64,000 bases of DNA from Nocardia aobensis NBRC 100429 (lineage in GTDB: Bacteria; Actinomycetota; Actinomycetes; Mycobacteriales; Mycobacteriaceae), in contig NZ_BAFQ01000297.1 of the NCBI RefSeq assembly GCF_000308375.1, positions 49,743-113,742 on the forward strand, read 5' to 3'. Positions 34,669-43,050 of the stretch are shown piece by piece. Both the position numbers and the translations under genes were made by a program. Each line of letters begins with the position of its first letter. Position 1 is the first letter of the stretch. Under the pieces are notes generated by a model. It was not told the DNA's origin, did no database searches, and was given only the letters and a program-made list of their open reading frames with translations.

Positions 34669-35631
34669 TCAGGCGTGCGGCAGGGCGTCGTAGTAGGCGG
34701 CGGCGCCGGGATGCAGCGGGATGGGGCTGCGGCCGATGGCGACCGGGTCCAGCGGGTAGGTGATCGGGCTCTTCTCCGGCGCCAGATGGCGGTATTGCGC
34801 CTCGATGATGTGGCGGGTTTCGCCGAGGATCCAGGCGATGGCGTAGGCGACGTCGTCGGGCAGATCGCTGCGGGTGACCATGAGGAAGTCGGAGAAGTCC
34901 AGCGTGTCGAAGCCCTCGCGGCCGGGAAAGTGATCGTCGTCGATCCGCGCCGACGGCCAACCGAAGTCCGCGTGCAGCGACTCGAGCACCTGCGGCTCGA
35001 CCTCCAGAAAGTGATAGTCCCGGCCGAATTCCTGCCAGTGCGGCAGCATGATCGCCTCGTGCACAACGGCATTGGCCTGACCGGCGAGCACGCGATCGAA
35101 CGTGTCGAAAGGTCGCTCGTCTTCGAGGAATTCGCCGCCCCAGCCGACGACATCGACCCCCGCGCGGTGCAACAGTTCGTGCGCCGCGACACCGACGCTG
35201 TTGATTCCGTCGTTGACCGATGTCGCGACGGACAGGGCGGGCTTGTGTTCGCGCAATTCGGCGAAGCTGGTGATCCCCAGCGAACGGTGCACACCTACGA
35301 CCAGCCGGTCGCGTTGCGGAACGACTCCCAGACCGCGCAGTTCGGGGTAGTGCTCGTCGGAGTACACGCCGCGACCGGACAACGCGGCCGCGGCGAATGC
35401 CGCCGGGGTCGTCATCGCGACGTCGACCTCCCCGCGGCCCACGGCACGAACGTTGTCGGAGAAGCCGCGGCCGTTCCAGATCGCGATCCTGGTGTGCGGG
35501 CCGGATCGATCGGTCAGTTCCTGGCATACCCAGCCGCAGACTCGGTGCAGGTTGACGCTGCCCCAGTCGCCCTTGAAATGCAGGGTCAGCGAGCGGCCGA
35601 TCCGCGGCTCTTCGGGACGGTGTGTGGTCAT
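34669..35631 (-). CDS. TAXI-family solute-binding-like protein without a signal peptide
   Basis: 320 aa. The pattern LTLHFKGDWGSVN, GRGEVDVAMTTPAAFAAAALSG and YAIAWILGE...I.. followed by LHPGAAAYY is that of TAXI/TRAP substrate-binding proteins. Such proteins normally carry a signal peptide and act with TRAP membrane subunits. Here the ATG at 35631 overlaps the FAH-family stop (ATGA), the N-terminus is polar (MTTHRPEEPRIGRS), and no TRAP permease is near. It may work in the cytoplasm, binding an aromatic or dicarboxylic acid. Confidence 0.8.
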   Translation of the reverse strand: MTTHRPEEPRIGRSLTLHFKGDWGSVNLHRVCGWVCQELTDRSGPHTRIAIWNGRGFSDNVRAVGRGEVDVAMTTPAAFAAAALSGRGVYSDEHYPELRGLGVVPQRDRLVVGVHRSLGITSFAELREHKPALSVATSVNDGINSVGVAAHELLHRAGVDVVGWGGEFLEDERPFDTFDRVLAGQANAVVHEAIMLPHWQEFGRDYHFLEVEPQVLESLHADFGWPSARIDDDHFPGREGFDTLDFSDFLMVTRSDLPDDVAYAIAWILGETRHIIEAQYRHLAPEKSPITYPLDPVAIGRSPIPLHPGAAAYYDALPHA

Positions 35632-36485
35632 CGGCCGGCTCCTGTCGTCGAGGCGGTGATTTCCGCGCGGACCGTGCTGCGCAGGACGCCGACGCCGTCG
35701 ATTTCGACGCTGACCTGGTCTCCGTCGCCGAGAAACAGCTGGGGGTCGCGCCGGTAGCCGACACCGCCGGGGGTGCCGGTGAGGATGAGGTCGCCCGGTT
35801 CGAGGGCGGTGAACGTCGAGATGGTGGCGATCAGTGTGGGAATCGAGAAGATCAGCATCGCTAGATCCGATTCCTGGACGGTCACACCGCCGACGACGGT
35901 TCGGATACCGGCGTGGCTCACGTCGACTTCCTCGGGTGTGACCAGGTACGGGCCGAGCGGGGTGGAGGCGTCCCACGCCTTGCCCTGCATCCACTGATGG
36001 GTCTTGTACTGGAAATCGCGCATGGTGATGTCGTTGGCCACGGTGTAACCGAGGATGTGGTCGGCGGCGTCGGCCTCGGCGATGCGGCGGCCGGCGCGAC
36101 CGATCACGACCGCCAGCTCGCCCTCGTAGTCGATCTGCTGCGACTCCGGCGGTGCCACGATGTCGTCGTTCGCCCCGACCAGGCTGGACGCGAACTTCGG
36201 GAACAAGACCGGATACGTCGGTAGTTCCCTTTTGGTTTCGGTGACATGCTCGCGATAGTTCAGGCCGACACAGAAGATCTTCGCGGGGCGCGGCACCACT
36301 GGGAGCAGGCGCACATCCGCGATCGGTGTGCGGTCGGCGACGAGGCGAGGGGCATCGGCGAGCACCTGAGGCGTTGTGGCCGAACCGATTTCGGACAGAC
36401 CCTCCAGCGGGATCAGTGCATCGCCGTCGACGACGCCGACCCGGCGCCGGTCATGGGCTTCATACGTGGCGTAAGCCATGCTCAT
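35628..36485 (-). CDS. Fumarylacetoacetate hydrolase (FAH) family protein, set A
   Basis: About 285 aa. FAH signature: FCVGLNYREHVTETKRE near residue 68, the metal ligands in DYEGELAVVIG (two Glu) near 116, and TVANDITMRDFQ near 145 with the Asp. C-terminal GDLILTGTPGGVGYRRDP is typical. These enzymes hydrolyse or hydrate ring-cleavage products (HpcE/MhpD-like). The start is ATG at 36485 or 36479; the first overlaps the VOC gene stop. It follows the dioxygenase and would act on its product. Confidence 0.9.
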   Translation of the reverse strand: MSMAYATYEAHDRRRVGVVDGDALIPLEGLSEIGSATTPQVLADAPRLVADRTPIADVRLLPVVPRPAKIFCVGLNYREHVTETKRELPTYPVLFPKFASSLVGANDDIVAPPESQQIDYEGELAVVIGRAGRRIAEADAADHILGYTVANDITMRDFQYKTHQWMQGKAWDASTPLGPYLVTPEEVDVSHAGIRTVVGGVTVQESDLAMLIFSIPTLIATISTFTALEPGDLILTGTPGGVGYRRDPQLFLGDGDQVSVEIDGVGVLRSTVRAEITASTTGAGR

Positions 36486-37411
36486 TTCCCTTCGCTGGTC
36501 TTGCGCCAGGACGCCAGCTGGCCGCCCCACAGGTTCACGGTGTTGGGGATCGGCTTCCATCGGCGCGGCACGTAGGTGACGCGGTCGTCGTGGAATTTCT
36601 CCATCTCCGCGGACAGTTCGATGTGGTTGCCGGCGGGGTCGTCGAAGAACACGAACAGGTTGTTGCCCGGTCCGTGACGCCCGGGGCCCCAGGTGACGTC
36701 GACGTCCTCGTCGGTGAGGCGGTCACACCAGGCCTTGAAGTCCTCCCAGGCGGCGAGGTCGAACGAGTAGTGGTCGATATCGCCGCCGCGCCCGACGTTC
36801 ACCACCGCGAGGGTGTGATGATCACGGTCGCTGCGCAGCCACGCGAAGCGGCCGTCGGCGAGCTGATCGGAGATCCGGAAGCCGACGACGTCGACGAAGA
36901 AAGCGACCATCGTCGGCACATCGTCGGTGGCCAGGGTGATGTGCTGGTATTTGATCGGCCTGCGACCGGTGTCGGCCGCGCTCTCGCCCTGACGTCGCAC
37001 GCCGGTGTGAAAGTGCACCTCGGTGCCGTGCGGGTCGGTGGTCGCGATGCCGTACGCGCTGCCCGAGGCCGCGTCCAGATAGCGGGGATCGAGGTCGGCA
37101 ACGGCGTATCCGGCGGCGCTCAGCCGCGCCGCGATGCCCTCGACGCCCTCGGCGTCGCGAACCTCGAATCCGTAGTGCCGCAGTCCTTGTTCACCCTCGA
37201 CCAGGTCGATCACGTGATGGCCGGTTCCCCAGCCCAGCCGCAGTCCACCATCGGGGAGTTCGTCGTGGACGACCAGGCCGAGAACCCGGCCGTAGAATTC
37301 GGCGGTCGCGCCGACGTCCGGAACGGAAAAACCGATGTGGGACACCGCGGTCCGGGTCAGCGTTCCGGCCGCTTCGCGTTCCTGTAATACGACGCGCTGT
37401 GGCTTGTCCAT
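36482..37411 (-). CDS. VOC-family ring-cleaving dioxygenase, set A (catechol 2,3-dioxygenase-like)
   Basis: 309 aa with two VOC modules, the build of extradiol dioxygenases. Metal ligands in the C-terminal module: QHITLATDD (His near 160), DHYSFDLA (His near 218) and GNHIELSAE (Glu near 268), the 2-His-1-Glu triad for Fe(II) or Mn(II). Predicted to open a catechol ring next to the hydroxyls. Start ATG at 37411 follows GGAAGGG. It is encoded directly after the flavin hydroxylase, so it probably uses that enzyme's catechol product. Confidence 0.9.
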   Translation of the reverse strand: MDKPQRVVLQEREAAGTLTRTAVSHIGFSVPDVGATAEFYGRVLGLVVHDELPDGGLRLGWGTGHHVIDLVEGEQGLRHYGFEVRDAEGVEGIAARLSAAGYAVADLDPRYLDAASGSAYGIATTDPHGTEVHFHTGVRRQGESAADTGRRPIKYQHITLATDDVPTMVAFFVDVVGFRISDQLADGRFAWLRSDRDHHTLAVVNVGRGGDIDHYSFDLAAWEDFKAWCDRLTDEDVDVTWGPGRHGPGNNLFVFFDDPAGNHIELSAEMEKFHDDRVTYVPRRWKPIPNTVNLWGGQLASWRKTSEGK

Positions 37412-37434
37412 GAGCGTGTGCCCTTCCTGTGTTG

Positions 37435-39090
37435 TCACTTCGTTGCCACGACCGGCGACGCGGCCGCGACGGGTGTGCCTGCCGAGGCGAGGTCGCCCTC
37501 GACATCCGGAGTCCACGATCGGACCTGCGCGGCGACGCGATCGGAGTCGCCCGGGTGCCACGCTGCGGCTACGAAACGGTCCGGACGCAGCAGCACGAAC
37601 TGCCCTGTGTAGGAGCGGAATTCCTCTATCAAGGCACCGTCGACGTCGACGAGGACCTGTCGAGCGGTGCGCGGGAGCCGGTCGGCGGTCACTACCGACA
37701 CCTCGGTCGCCGCCAGCAACTCGCTGATCAATTCCGTTGGCTCCCAGTGCTGTTCGCCGACGTCCACGCCGAGCAGCGCCCAGCCGTTTCCGAGCACGTC
37801 GTCGAGGCGCCGGACCGCGTGGTCGCGGACATCGAAGGCCAGCGGCTGTCCGATCGGAACACCTACCGCGCCCGCGGTTTCCGGCGCCGGCGCGAAGACC
37901 ATCCCGTGCGTGTAATGCTGCGCCGGGCGGTATCGCATCTCCTCCAGAAAGGCGCGGCCGGCCGGGGCCGCCATGGCCGAGCGCGCCAATTCGTCCCGCC
38001 GGGCGGCGATATGCGGCGAGGTCGTCATCACCACACGCCCCAACCGCTCCGACATCCGCACGGTCGCCCACGCATGCGGCGCGCGCTCGCTGTGGTAGCT
38101 GCTCAGGATTCGCGAATCCAGTCGCCCCGCCAAGACGTCGGCGATCTTCCAGGTCAGGTTCGCGGCGTCGCGCACACCGGAGTTCAGGCCCTGACCGGCG
38201 AAGGGGGGCATCATGTGGGCCGCGTCGCCGAGGAGGAACGATCGCCCGATCATCCATTCGTCCGCGACCACGGCGTTGAACCGGTAGTTCACCGCTCGCT
38301 CCACCTGATGGGGAGCCAACTCCCGATACCGTGACACCAGCTGCCGAATCAGTTCGAACGACGGCGGCGCACCGGCTTCGCCCTCGCCGGGGAACAAGCG
38401 GAACTCGTAGCGGCAGCGACCGTTCAGGCCGGGCACCACCACATGGGGGCGATCGGGATCACCATGGTGCATGGCGAATCGCTCGGTGTGGTCGTCATCG
38501 ACGGTGTCGACCACGAGCCAGACATCGCCGTAGCTGCGTCCGGTCATATCCACGCCCTGCAGCAGGCGCGTCGCCGAGCGCCCCCCGTCGCAGCCCAGAA
38601 CGAACGCCGCGTCGACGGTGTCCGCCTCGCCACCGCACTCCGTCCGGATGCGCACTCGGTCCGAAAGCTGTTGAAAGCCGGTCACTTTCGTGCCGAAACG
38701 AAGTTCGACGCCCGGCCGCGACTCGACCGCGTTCAGCAGGGCGCGCTCCAGATCGGGCTGGGCGAACGGGTTCTTGAACGGGTATCCGAGCCGGTACGGA
38801 CGCGCTCCTCGTGCATGGAACAACGGCTTTCCGTGCCGGTCGTAGTATCGAGTTCCGGTGCCGGGCACCACGATCGGCAGGATCGCGTCGACGATCCCCG
38901 CCTGCTGATACACCCGCAGGGACTCGTCGTCGATGCTGATCGCTTTCGGTTCGTCGCTGGTGGCGTCGTTCTGCTCCAACACCACCACACCCACGCCCCG
39001 CGCGGCCAGCAGCGCCGCAGCGGTCAGGCCCACGGGCCCCGCGCCACAGATCGCGACTTCGACCGTGACCGGCGACGGTGTCGTCGTCAT
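37435..39090 (-). CDS. FAD-dependent aromatic hydroxylase, set A (MhpA/PheA-like)
   Basis: 551 aa class A flavoprotein hydroxylase. N-terminal VAICGAGPVGLTAAALLAARG near residue 12, the DG fingerprint LGCDGGRSATRLL near 170 and the second FAD motif LLGDAAHMMPPFAGQGLNSGVRDAANL (parts, near 300). The C-terminal thioredoxin-like domain of this class is present. It adds a hydroxyl to a phenolic acid using NAD(P)H and O2, making a catechol. It is the first gene of the leftward set A operon; its upstream region has a 36-bp operator block also found at the set B hydroxylase. Confidence 0.93.
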   Translation of the reverse strand: MTTTPSPVTVEVAICGAGPVGLTAAALLAARGVGVVVLEQNDATSDEPKAISIDDESLRVYQQAGIVDAILPIVVPGTGTRYYDRHGKPLFHARGARPYRLGYPFKNPFAQPDLERALLNAVESRPGVELRFGTKVTGFQQLSDRVRIRTECGGEADTVDAAFVLGCDGGRSATRLLQGVDMTGRSYGDVWLVVDTVDDDHTERFAMHHGDPDRPHVVVPGLNGRCRYEFRLFPGEGEAGAPPSFELIRQLVSRYRELAPHQVERAVNYRFNAVVADEWMIGRSFLLGDAAHMMPPFAGQGLNSGVRDAANLTWKIADVLAGRLDSRILSSYHSERAPHAWATVRMSERLGRVVMTTSPHIAARRDELARSAMAAPAGRAFLEEMRYRPAQHYTHGMVFAPAPETAGAVGVPIGQPLAFDVRDHAVRRLDDVLGNGWALLGVDVGEQHWEPTELISELLAATEVSVVTADRLPRTARQVLVDVDGALIEEFRSYTGQFVLLRPDRFVAAAWHPGDSDRVAAQVRSWTPDVEGDLASAGTPVAAASPVVATK

Positions 39091-39144
39091 TGATCCACCT
39101 CTCCGAATGTCCCCGCGATTGACGCTCGTCACACTATTGCCGCG

Positions 39145-39180
39145 TCCTGAATATCGAAAGTAAGTTCCTGCAATGCAGGA
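39145..39180 (-). promoter_or_regulatory. IclR-type operator candidate at the set A operon
   Basis: Palindrome TCCTGCA-A-TGCAGGA at 39166-39180 plus a direct half-site TCCTGAA at 39145, 21 bp away. The block is 55 bp upstream of the hydroxylase start. The block at 45630-45665 has the same layout (25 of 36 positions equal). A palindrome with an extra direct half-site is the arrangement known for PcaU/PobR-type IclR regulators. Confidence 0.72.
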
Positions 39181-39232
39181 CTTTGAGGGACGGATCCCGC
39201 GGACGCACGGGCCGCTCAGCGTCACGCGATAG

Positions 39233-39246
39233 CTCTACTTCTAGAG
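39233..39246. promoter_or_regulatory. MarR-type operator candidate upstream of the MarR gene
   Basis: CTCTA-CTTC-TAGAG, 13 bp before the MarR start. Its arms equal the outer arms of the larger palindrome at 39758-39785, so autoregulation is likely. Confidence 0.5.
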
Positions 39247-39259
39247 GTAAAGTGCGGGA

Positions 39260-39715
39260 ATGGCCGCCACAGTCTCCGAATCCCTGCCCCACGACGTAGC
39301 CCGCACGATCTGGGCGATGCATCGCGCGTTGCGCAACCGCCAGGGAACTCCCACCGGCCAGACCGCCCGTCCACCCGCCCAGGTCGAATTGCTTCGCCTG
39401 GTGGATGCCACACCCGGCATCTCGGTCCGCGAACTCGCCGAGCAACTGCACATGCAGGCCAACAACGTGAGCACGCTGGTCACCACATTGATGAAGGACG
39501 GATTTCTCGAGCGGCGCAGACACCCCGACGACGCTCGCCAGGTGCAACTGTTTCCCACCTCGAAGATGCAGGAGGCCAGCCGGGAACTGTCGACTCGCCT
39601 CAGCGCAGGACTGACCGAAGCGCTCGGGCGACTCACCCCCGCCGCCCGGACGCGAATCGAACAGGCACTCCCCGACCTCTATGAGCTCGCACGCCTTCTG
39701 ACCACCGAGGACTGA
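39260..39715 (+). CDS. MarR-family transcriptional regulator
   Basis: 151 aa winged-helix protein. Recognition region: ISVRELAEQLHMQANNVSTLVTTL near residues 55-78, wing at DGFLERRRHPDDARQVQL near 82-98 with the conserved D-R. No other domain. It precedes the ABC-2-type permease by 78 bp; a strong palindrome between the two (39758-39785), and a shorter one before its own start, are its probable sites. Likely a repressor released by an aromatic or toxic compound. Confidence 0.92.
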   Translation: MAATVSESLPHDVARTIWAMHRALRNRQGTPTGQTARPPAQVELLRLVDATPGISVRELAEQLHMQANNVSTLVTTLMKDGFLERRRHPDDARQVQLFPTSKMQEASRELSTRLSAGLTEALGRLTPAARTRIEQALPDLYELARLLTTED

Positions 39716-39757
39716 CCGAAGGAGTTCTCGTCGCGGCCGCAACGTGAAAGCAAACAC

Positions 39758-39785
39758 CTCTAGAACTATACCTATAGTGCTAGAG
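39758..39785 (+). promoter_or_regulatory. 28-bp palindromic operator between MarR and the ABC-2 permease
   Basis: CTCTAG-A-ACTATA-CC-TATAGT-G-CTAGAG: perfect dyad apart from the centre and one pair. It contains TATAGT, a possible -10 element, and ends 8 bp before the permease GTG, so a bound repressor would cover the promoter. Confidence 0.72.
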
Positions 39786-39793
39786 TTTTTCTC

Positions 39794-41149
39794 GTGATTT
39801 CATCGAATCCCGCGGCGCCCGGCAGGCCGATGTCGGCGCTCGGCGTCCTCCGCAACCCACGCAGCTGGCTGATTCCAGGCGTAGTGCTGACCTCGGCCAT
39901 CTTCGCGATCACGCTGGTGTTCGCCGGCAGCGTCGCCAACCCGTCCGCAGATCTGCACGAAGCCCCGATCGGCCTGGTCAACCTGGACACCGGCCCAGAC
40001 GGCCTGGGCGCGGCGGTATCGATCGGGATAGAACAGCAGCCGCAGCAGCCCGCCGACTCGGTGCGGTGGCACCGATACGACAACCTCGACGCGGTGCGAG
40101 CAGACCTCGCCGACAACAAACTGTTCGCCGCGGTCGTGTTGCCCCCGGACTATTCCGCAGGGCTCGAGTCGCTGCCGACATCCAGTCCCCACCGACCTCG
40201 GATCACGGTGCTGACCAACCCGGGAACAGGCACGATGGCCGCCGAACTCGGCGCCCGTATCGCAGAGTCGGCGGCACGAGCCGGATCCGTCGCCGCGGCC
40301 GCCCATACGGCGCCTCGCGCGTCCGCAGCGATACCGGCGGCCAACGCGGAATTGCTGGCCGACCCGGTGACGGTCACCGAAGAAGCCGCAGTCCCGCTCG
40401 GTGCGCGGACCGGCAACGGCATGACAGCGTTCTTCTACGCCCTGTTGCTGATGATGGTCGGTTTTCTCGGAGCCAACGTCATCAACGGCATGATCGACGC
40501 CGAACTCGGTTTCGCCGCAACCGAATTCGGTCCGCTGCGGAAATTCTCCGCCCCGAGGTTGATCGATCGATCGCAGACCTTCGCAGCCAAGGCTGCCGTG
40601 ATGGTCGTCGTCGCGTGCACGGGATCGACCGCGATTCTCGGTGCGAGCGCCGCCGTTCTCCACCTGGACCTGCCACACGCGGGAACATTGTGGTTGTTCG
40701 GGGTGCTGGCGATTTCCGCGGTCGGCATCGGCACGCTGGCGGCCGTGACCCTGCTCGGCCCGCTCGGGATCGTGCTGGGGATGATCTTCTTCATCGGCTG
40801 GTCGATTCCGGTCTCCGGCGGCGCGATTCCGCTGCAGGCGATGCCGCCGTTCTGGCGATGGCTGGGCGGATTCGAGCCGATGCGCGCGATCGCCGACGGC
40901 ACCCGCGCGATCACCTACTTCGACGCCCACGCCGCGGCCGGATTATCCCGGGCGCTGGTGACCCTCGCCGTGGGACTGGCCATCGGGCTGCTCGTCGGCG
41001 TTGCCGGCAACATCGGCTACGACCGCTCGGGAATGCATCGAATCAACCCCCACGCCATCCCCCACATCCACGACCTGATGCAAAGAATGACGCCACACCG
41101 GCACCGAGGCGAACGAACCCGATCGGTATCGCCGGCCGATCTTCGGTGA
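39794..41149 (+). CDS. ABC-2-type/YhgE-Pip-like membrane permease
   Basis: About 451 aa. One N-terminal helix (residues about 26-48), a long exported loop of about 160 residues, then five helices between about 215 and 415. This is the build of ABC-2 permease-like YhgE/Pip (DUF3533-related) proteins, which export small or toxic molecules; no ATPase gene is adjacent. The start is the GTG at 39794 as annotated. Because the operator/promoter ends only 8 bp earlier, the transcript would be nearly leaderless; the in-frame ATG at 39830, with GGCAGG upstream, is a good alternative. Controlled by the MarR protein, most likely as an efflux defence. Confidence 0.82.
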   Translation: MISSNPAAPGRPMSALGVLRNPRSWLIPGVVLTSAIFAITLVFAGSVANPSADLHEAPIGLVNLDTGPDGLGAAVSIGIEQQPQQPADSVRWHRYDNLDAVRADLADNKLFAAVVLPPDYSAGLESLPTSSPHRPRITVLTNPGTGTMAAELGARIAESAARAGSVAAAAHTAPRASAAIPAANAELLADPVTVTEEAAVPLGARTGNGMTAFFYALLLMMVGFLGANVINGMIDAELGFAATEFGPLRKFSAPRLIDRSQTFAAKAAVMVVVACTGSTAILGASAAVLHLDLPHAGTLWLFGVLAISAVGIGTLAAVTLLGPLGIVLGMIFFIGWSIPVSGGAIPLQAMPPFWRWLGGFEPMRAIADGTRAITYFDAHAAAGLSRALVTLAVGLAIGLLVGVAGNIGYDRSGMHRINPHAIPHIHDLMQRMTPHRHRGERTRSVSPADLR

Positions 41150-41164
41150 AAGATCTTCGGTGAA

Positions 41165-41191
41165 GGAGAGGGCAGCGACACTGCCCTCTCC
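41165..41191. terminator. Hairpin between converging genes
   Basis: 11-bp stem GGAGAGGGCAG (41165-41175) with 41181-41191, loop of 5. It separates the rightward permease from the leftward IclR gene. A 13-bp direct repeat GATCTTCGGTGAA (41138 and again from 41152) lies just before and includes the permease stop codon. Confidence 0.7.
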
Positions 41192-41192
41192 C

Positions 41193-41978
41193 TCACGCAC
41201 TACGCAGTTCCAATTGCGCGGAGATGGCGTGCGCCGCGTCGCGCACCGCGTTTTCCACCTCGCGCAAACGTGAACGAGGAACTCTCGCGGCCAGGGCGGC
41301 GACACTGATCGCGGCACAGACCGCACCCGAGCCGTCACGAATCGGAGCAGCCACACCCAGAATGTGCTCGTCGAGTTCTCCTTGCGAGACCGCGACGCCA
41401 CGCTTGCGGATACGCACGAGCCGAGCACGCAATTCGTCCGGATCGGTGAGAGTCTTCGCAGTGAAGCGTTCCAGTGGCTCCCGCCCCAGAACCCGCACGA
41501 CTTCCGCTGGGTCCGCCCAAGCGAGAAGGACCTCCGCAGCGGCACCGGCGTTGATCGGCAGGACCTGACCGCGGTCGTAGGTCAGACGCACCGCGTGGGC
41601 AGCCTCCACCAGATCCAGACACACCACCGACCTGCCCGACCGCCGCGTCAGCAACACGGTCTCGCCGACCTCCTCGGCGAGCGTCCGCATCACCGGCAGC
41701 GCGACCTCCGACAGGCCGATACCGGCACGCGCAAGGCGAGCGAGCTCGAAGATCCGTGGCCCCAGACGGAATCCACCGACGGTCTCTTCGATGAAGCCGT
41801 TGGCGACAAGGCTCTGCAGATAGCGATAGCCCGTCGAACGTGCGACACCCAACCCGGCCGCGATATCGCCCGCGCTCCACACCGGCTTGTCGGCGGAGAA
41901 CAACAACAGGATGTCGAGCGCACGGTCAGCGGTCGAATTGCGCTCTCGGTACGCACTTGTGGCGCCTTCTCGTGCCAT
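41193..41978 (-). CDS. IclR-family transcriptional regulator
   Basis: 261 aa. N-terminal winged helix: ADRALDILLLFSADKPVWSAGDIAAGLGVARSTGYRYLQSL (parts, residues about 18-60). The C-terminal effector domain has ETVLLTRRSGRSVVCLD and HILGVAAPIRDGSGAVCAAISVA. The start is the ATG at 41978, with GGGAG upstream; an earlier ATG at 42011 is in frame. It lies between two hydroxylase operons whose promoters share an IclR-like operator block, so it is the likely regulator of both, probably as an activator that responds to a phenolic acid. Confidence 0.9.
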   Translation of the reverse strand: MAREGATSAYRERNSTADRALDILLLFSADKPVWSAGDIAAGLGVARSTGYRYLQSLVANGFIEETVGGFRLGPRIFELARLARAGIGLSEVALPVMRTLAEEVGETVLLTRRSGRSVVCLDLVEAAHAVRLTYDRGQVLPINAGAAAEVLLAWADPAEVVRVLGREPLERFTAKTLTDPDELRARLVRIRKRGVAVSQGELDEHILGVAAPIRDGSGAVCAAISVAALAARVPRSRLREVENAVRDAAHAISAQLELRSA

Positions 41979-42115
41979 CGAACCACTCCCTGCGACGGTC
42001 GAAACATTCACGTCTGGCGACAGATCAACAACCGGACACCCCTTGCGGGCCGTCCAAGTCTAGTGAGTCGCACCGAACACCTCGGAACGGTCAGCACGCC
42101 CCGCTCATCGCAACG

Positions 42116-43045
42116 TCACCCCTTCGTGGAGTGCGCGCCGGTCATCAACGCGGCCAGGTCCTCGGGGTGCAGAAACGACGGTGGCGGTGGCGGACCCCAC
42201 GCATACAGACCTTGCAACCCCTCGAGCACCTGCGGGCTCCACAGCTCGTCTTCGGGGCAGGTGTCCATGTCGGAGTAGTACTCGGAGAAGTTCCCCGCCG
42301 GATCCTTGAGGTACCAGAAGAAGTTCGCTCCCGCGTAGTGCCGGCCGAGGCCCCAGATGTGACGCTCCGGATGGTCTTCCAGCATGGCGAAGGCACCACG
42401 GCCGACATCGTCGATGTCGTCGACCTGCCAGCTCGTGTGGTGCATGAACGCGACCGGCGCCGCCATCAGCAGCACGTTGTGGTGTTCGACCGAGCACCGC
42501 AGAAACGCGGCCTTGTCGCCCATGTAGTCACTGACCTTGAAGCCGAGACCGTCGATGAAGAACCGCATCGTGGTGGTGAGGTCCGTGGTGCCGATGACAC
42601 AATGCCCGAGTTTGCGCGGGCGCACCCGGCCCGCACGAGCGATGAACGGCGCTCTGCCCCAGCGGTCGATACGACCGGGTGCGTTGTACGGGGTGGGCTC
42701 CACCGGTGGCTCGACGACGATCCGCGGCCGTACCGCGACCCGAACGGTCGTTCCGGTGACAGGTTCGGTGGCGCGCACGGAACCCGGGTCGGTCCGGGCC
42801 GCCACCCCGAGAGCCGCGAGTTTGGTGGCGATGGAACCGATGTCGTCCTCGTCGTCGGCGGCGATCGACAGCTCGACCAATCGCCGCAGGGGCGCGTGAA
42901 CCAGTTCGAGTTGTTCTCCGCCATTGCTTGTCGCGAACCGGCCGTCGCCGAGGTGGTCGAGTCCGAATTCGGTGTAGTAGCCGACGGTTTCATTCAGGTT
43001 CGGCACACCGATGGTGACCTTCCCCAGCCCGTGCAGTGCCATGGG
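42116..43045 (-). CDS. VOC-family ring-cleaving dioxygenase, set B
   Basis: 309 aa with two VOC modules. C-terminal metal site: KLGHCVIGTTDL (His near 157), FMHHTSWQVDD (His near 205) and GNFSEYYSDMD (Glu near 258). It differs clearly from the set A enzyme, so it is not a recent duplicate and probably takes a different catechol. It ends the set B operon, 5 bp after the FAH-family gene. Confidence 0.9.
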   Translation of the reverse strand, partial: PMALHGLGKVTIGVPNLNETVGYYTEFGLDHLGDGRFATSNGGEQLELVHAPLRRLVELSIAADDEDDIGSIATKLAALGVAARTDPGSVRATEPVTGTTVRVAVRPRIVVEPPVEPTPYNAPGRIDRWGRAPFIARAGRVRPRKLGHCVIGTTDLTTTMRFFIDGLGFKVSDYMGDKAAFLRCSVEHHNVLLMAAPVAFMHHTSWQVDDIDDVGRGAFAMLEDHPERHIWGLGRHYAGANFFWYLKDPAGNFSEYYSDMDTCPEDELWSPQVLEGLQGLYAWGPPPPPSFLHPEDLAALMTGAHSTKG

Positions 43046-43050
43046 TGTCC

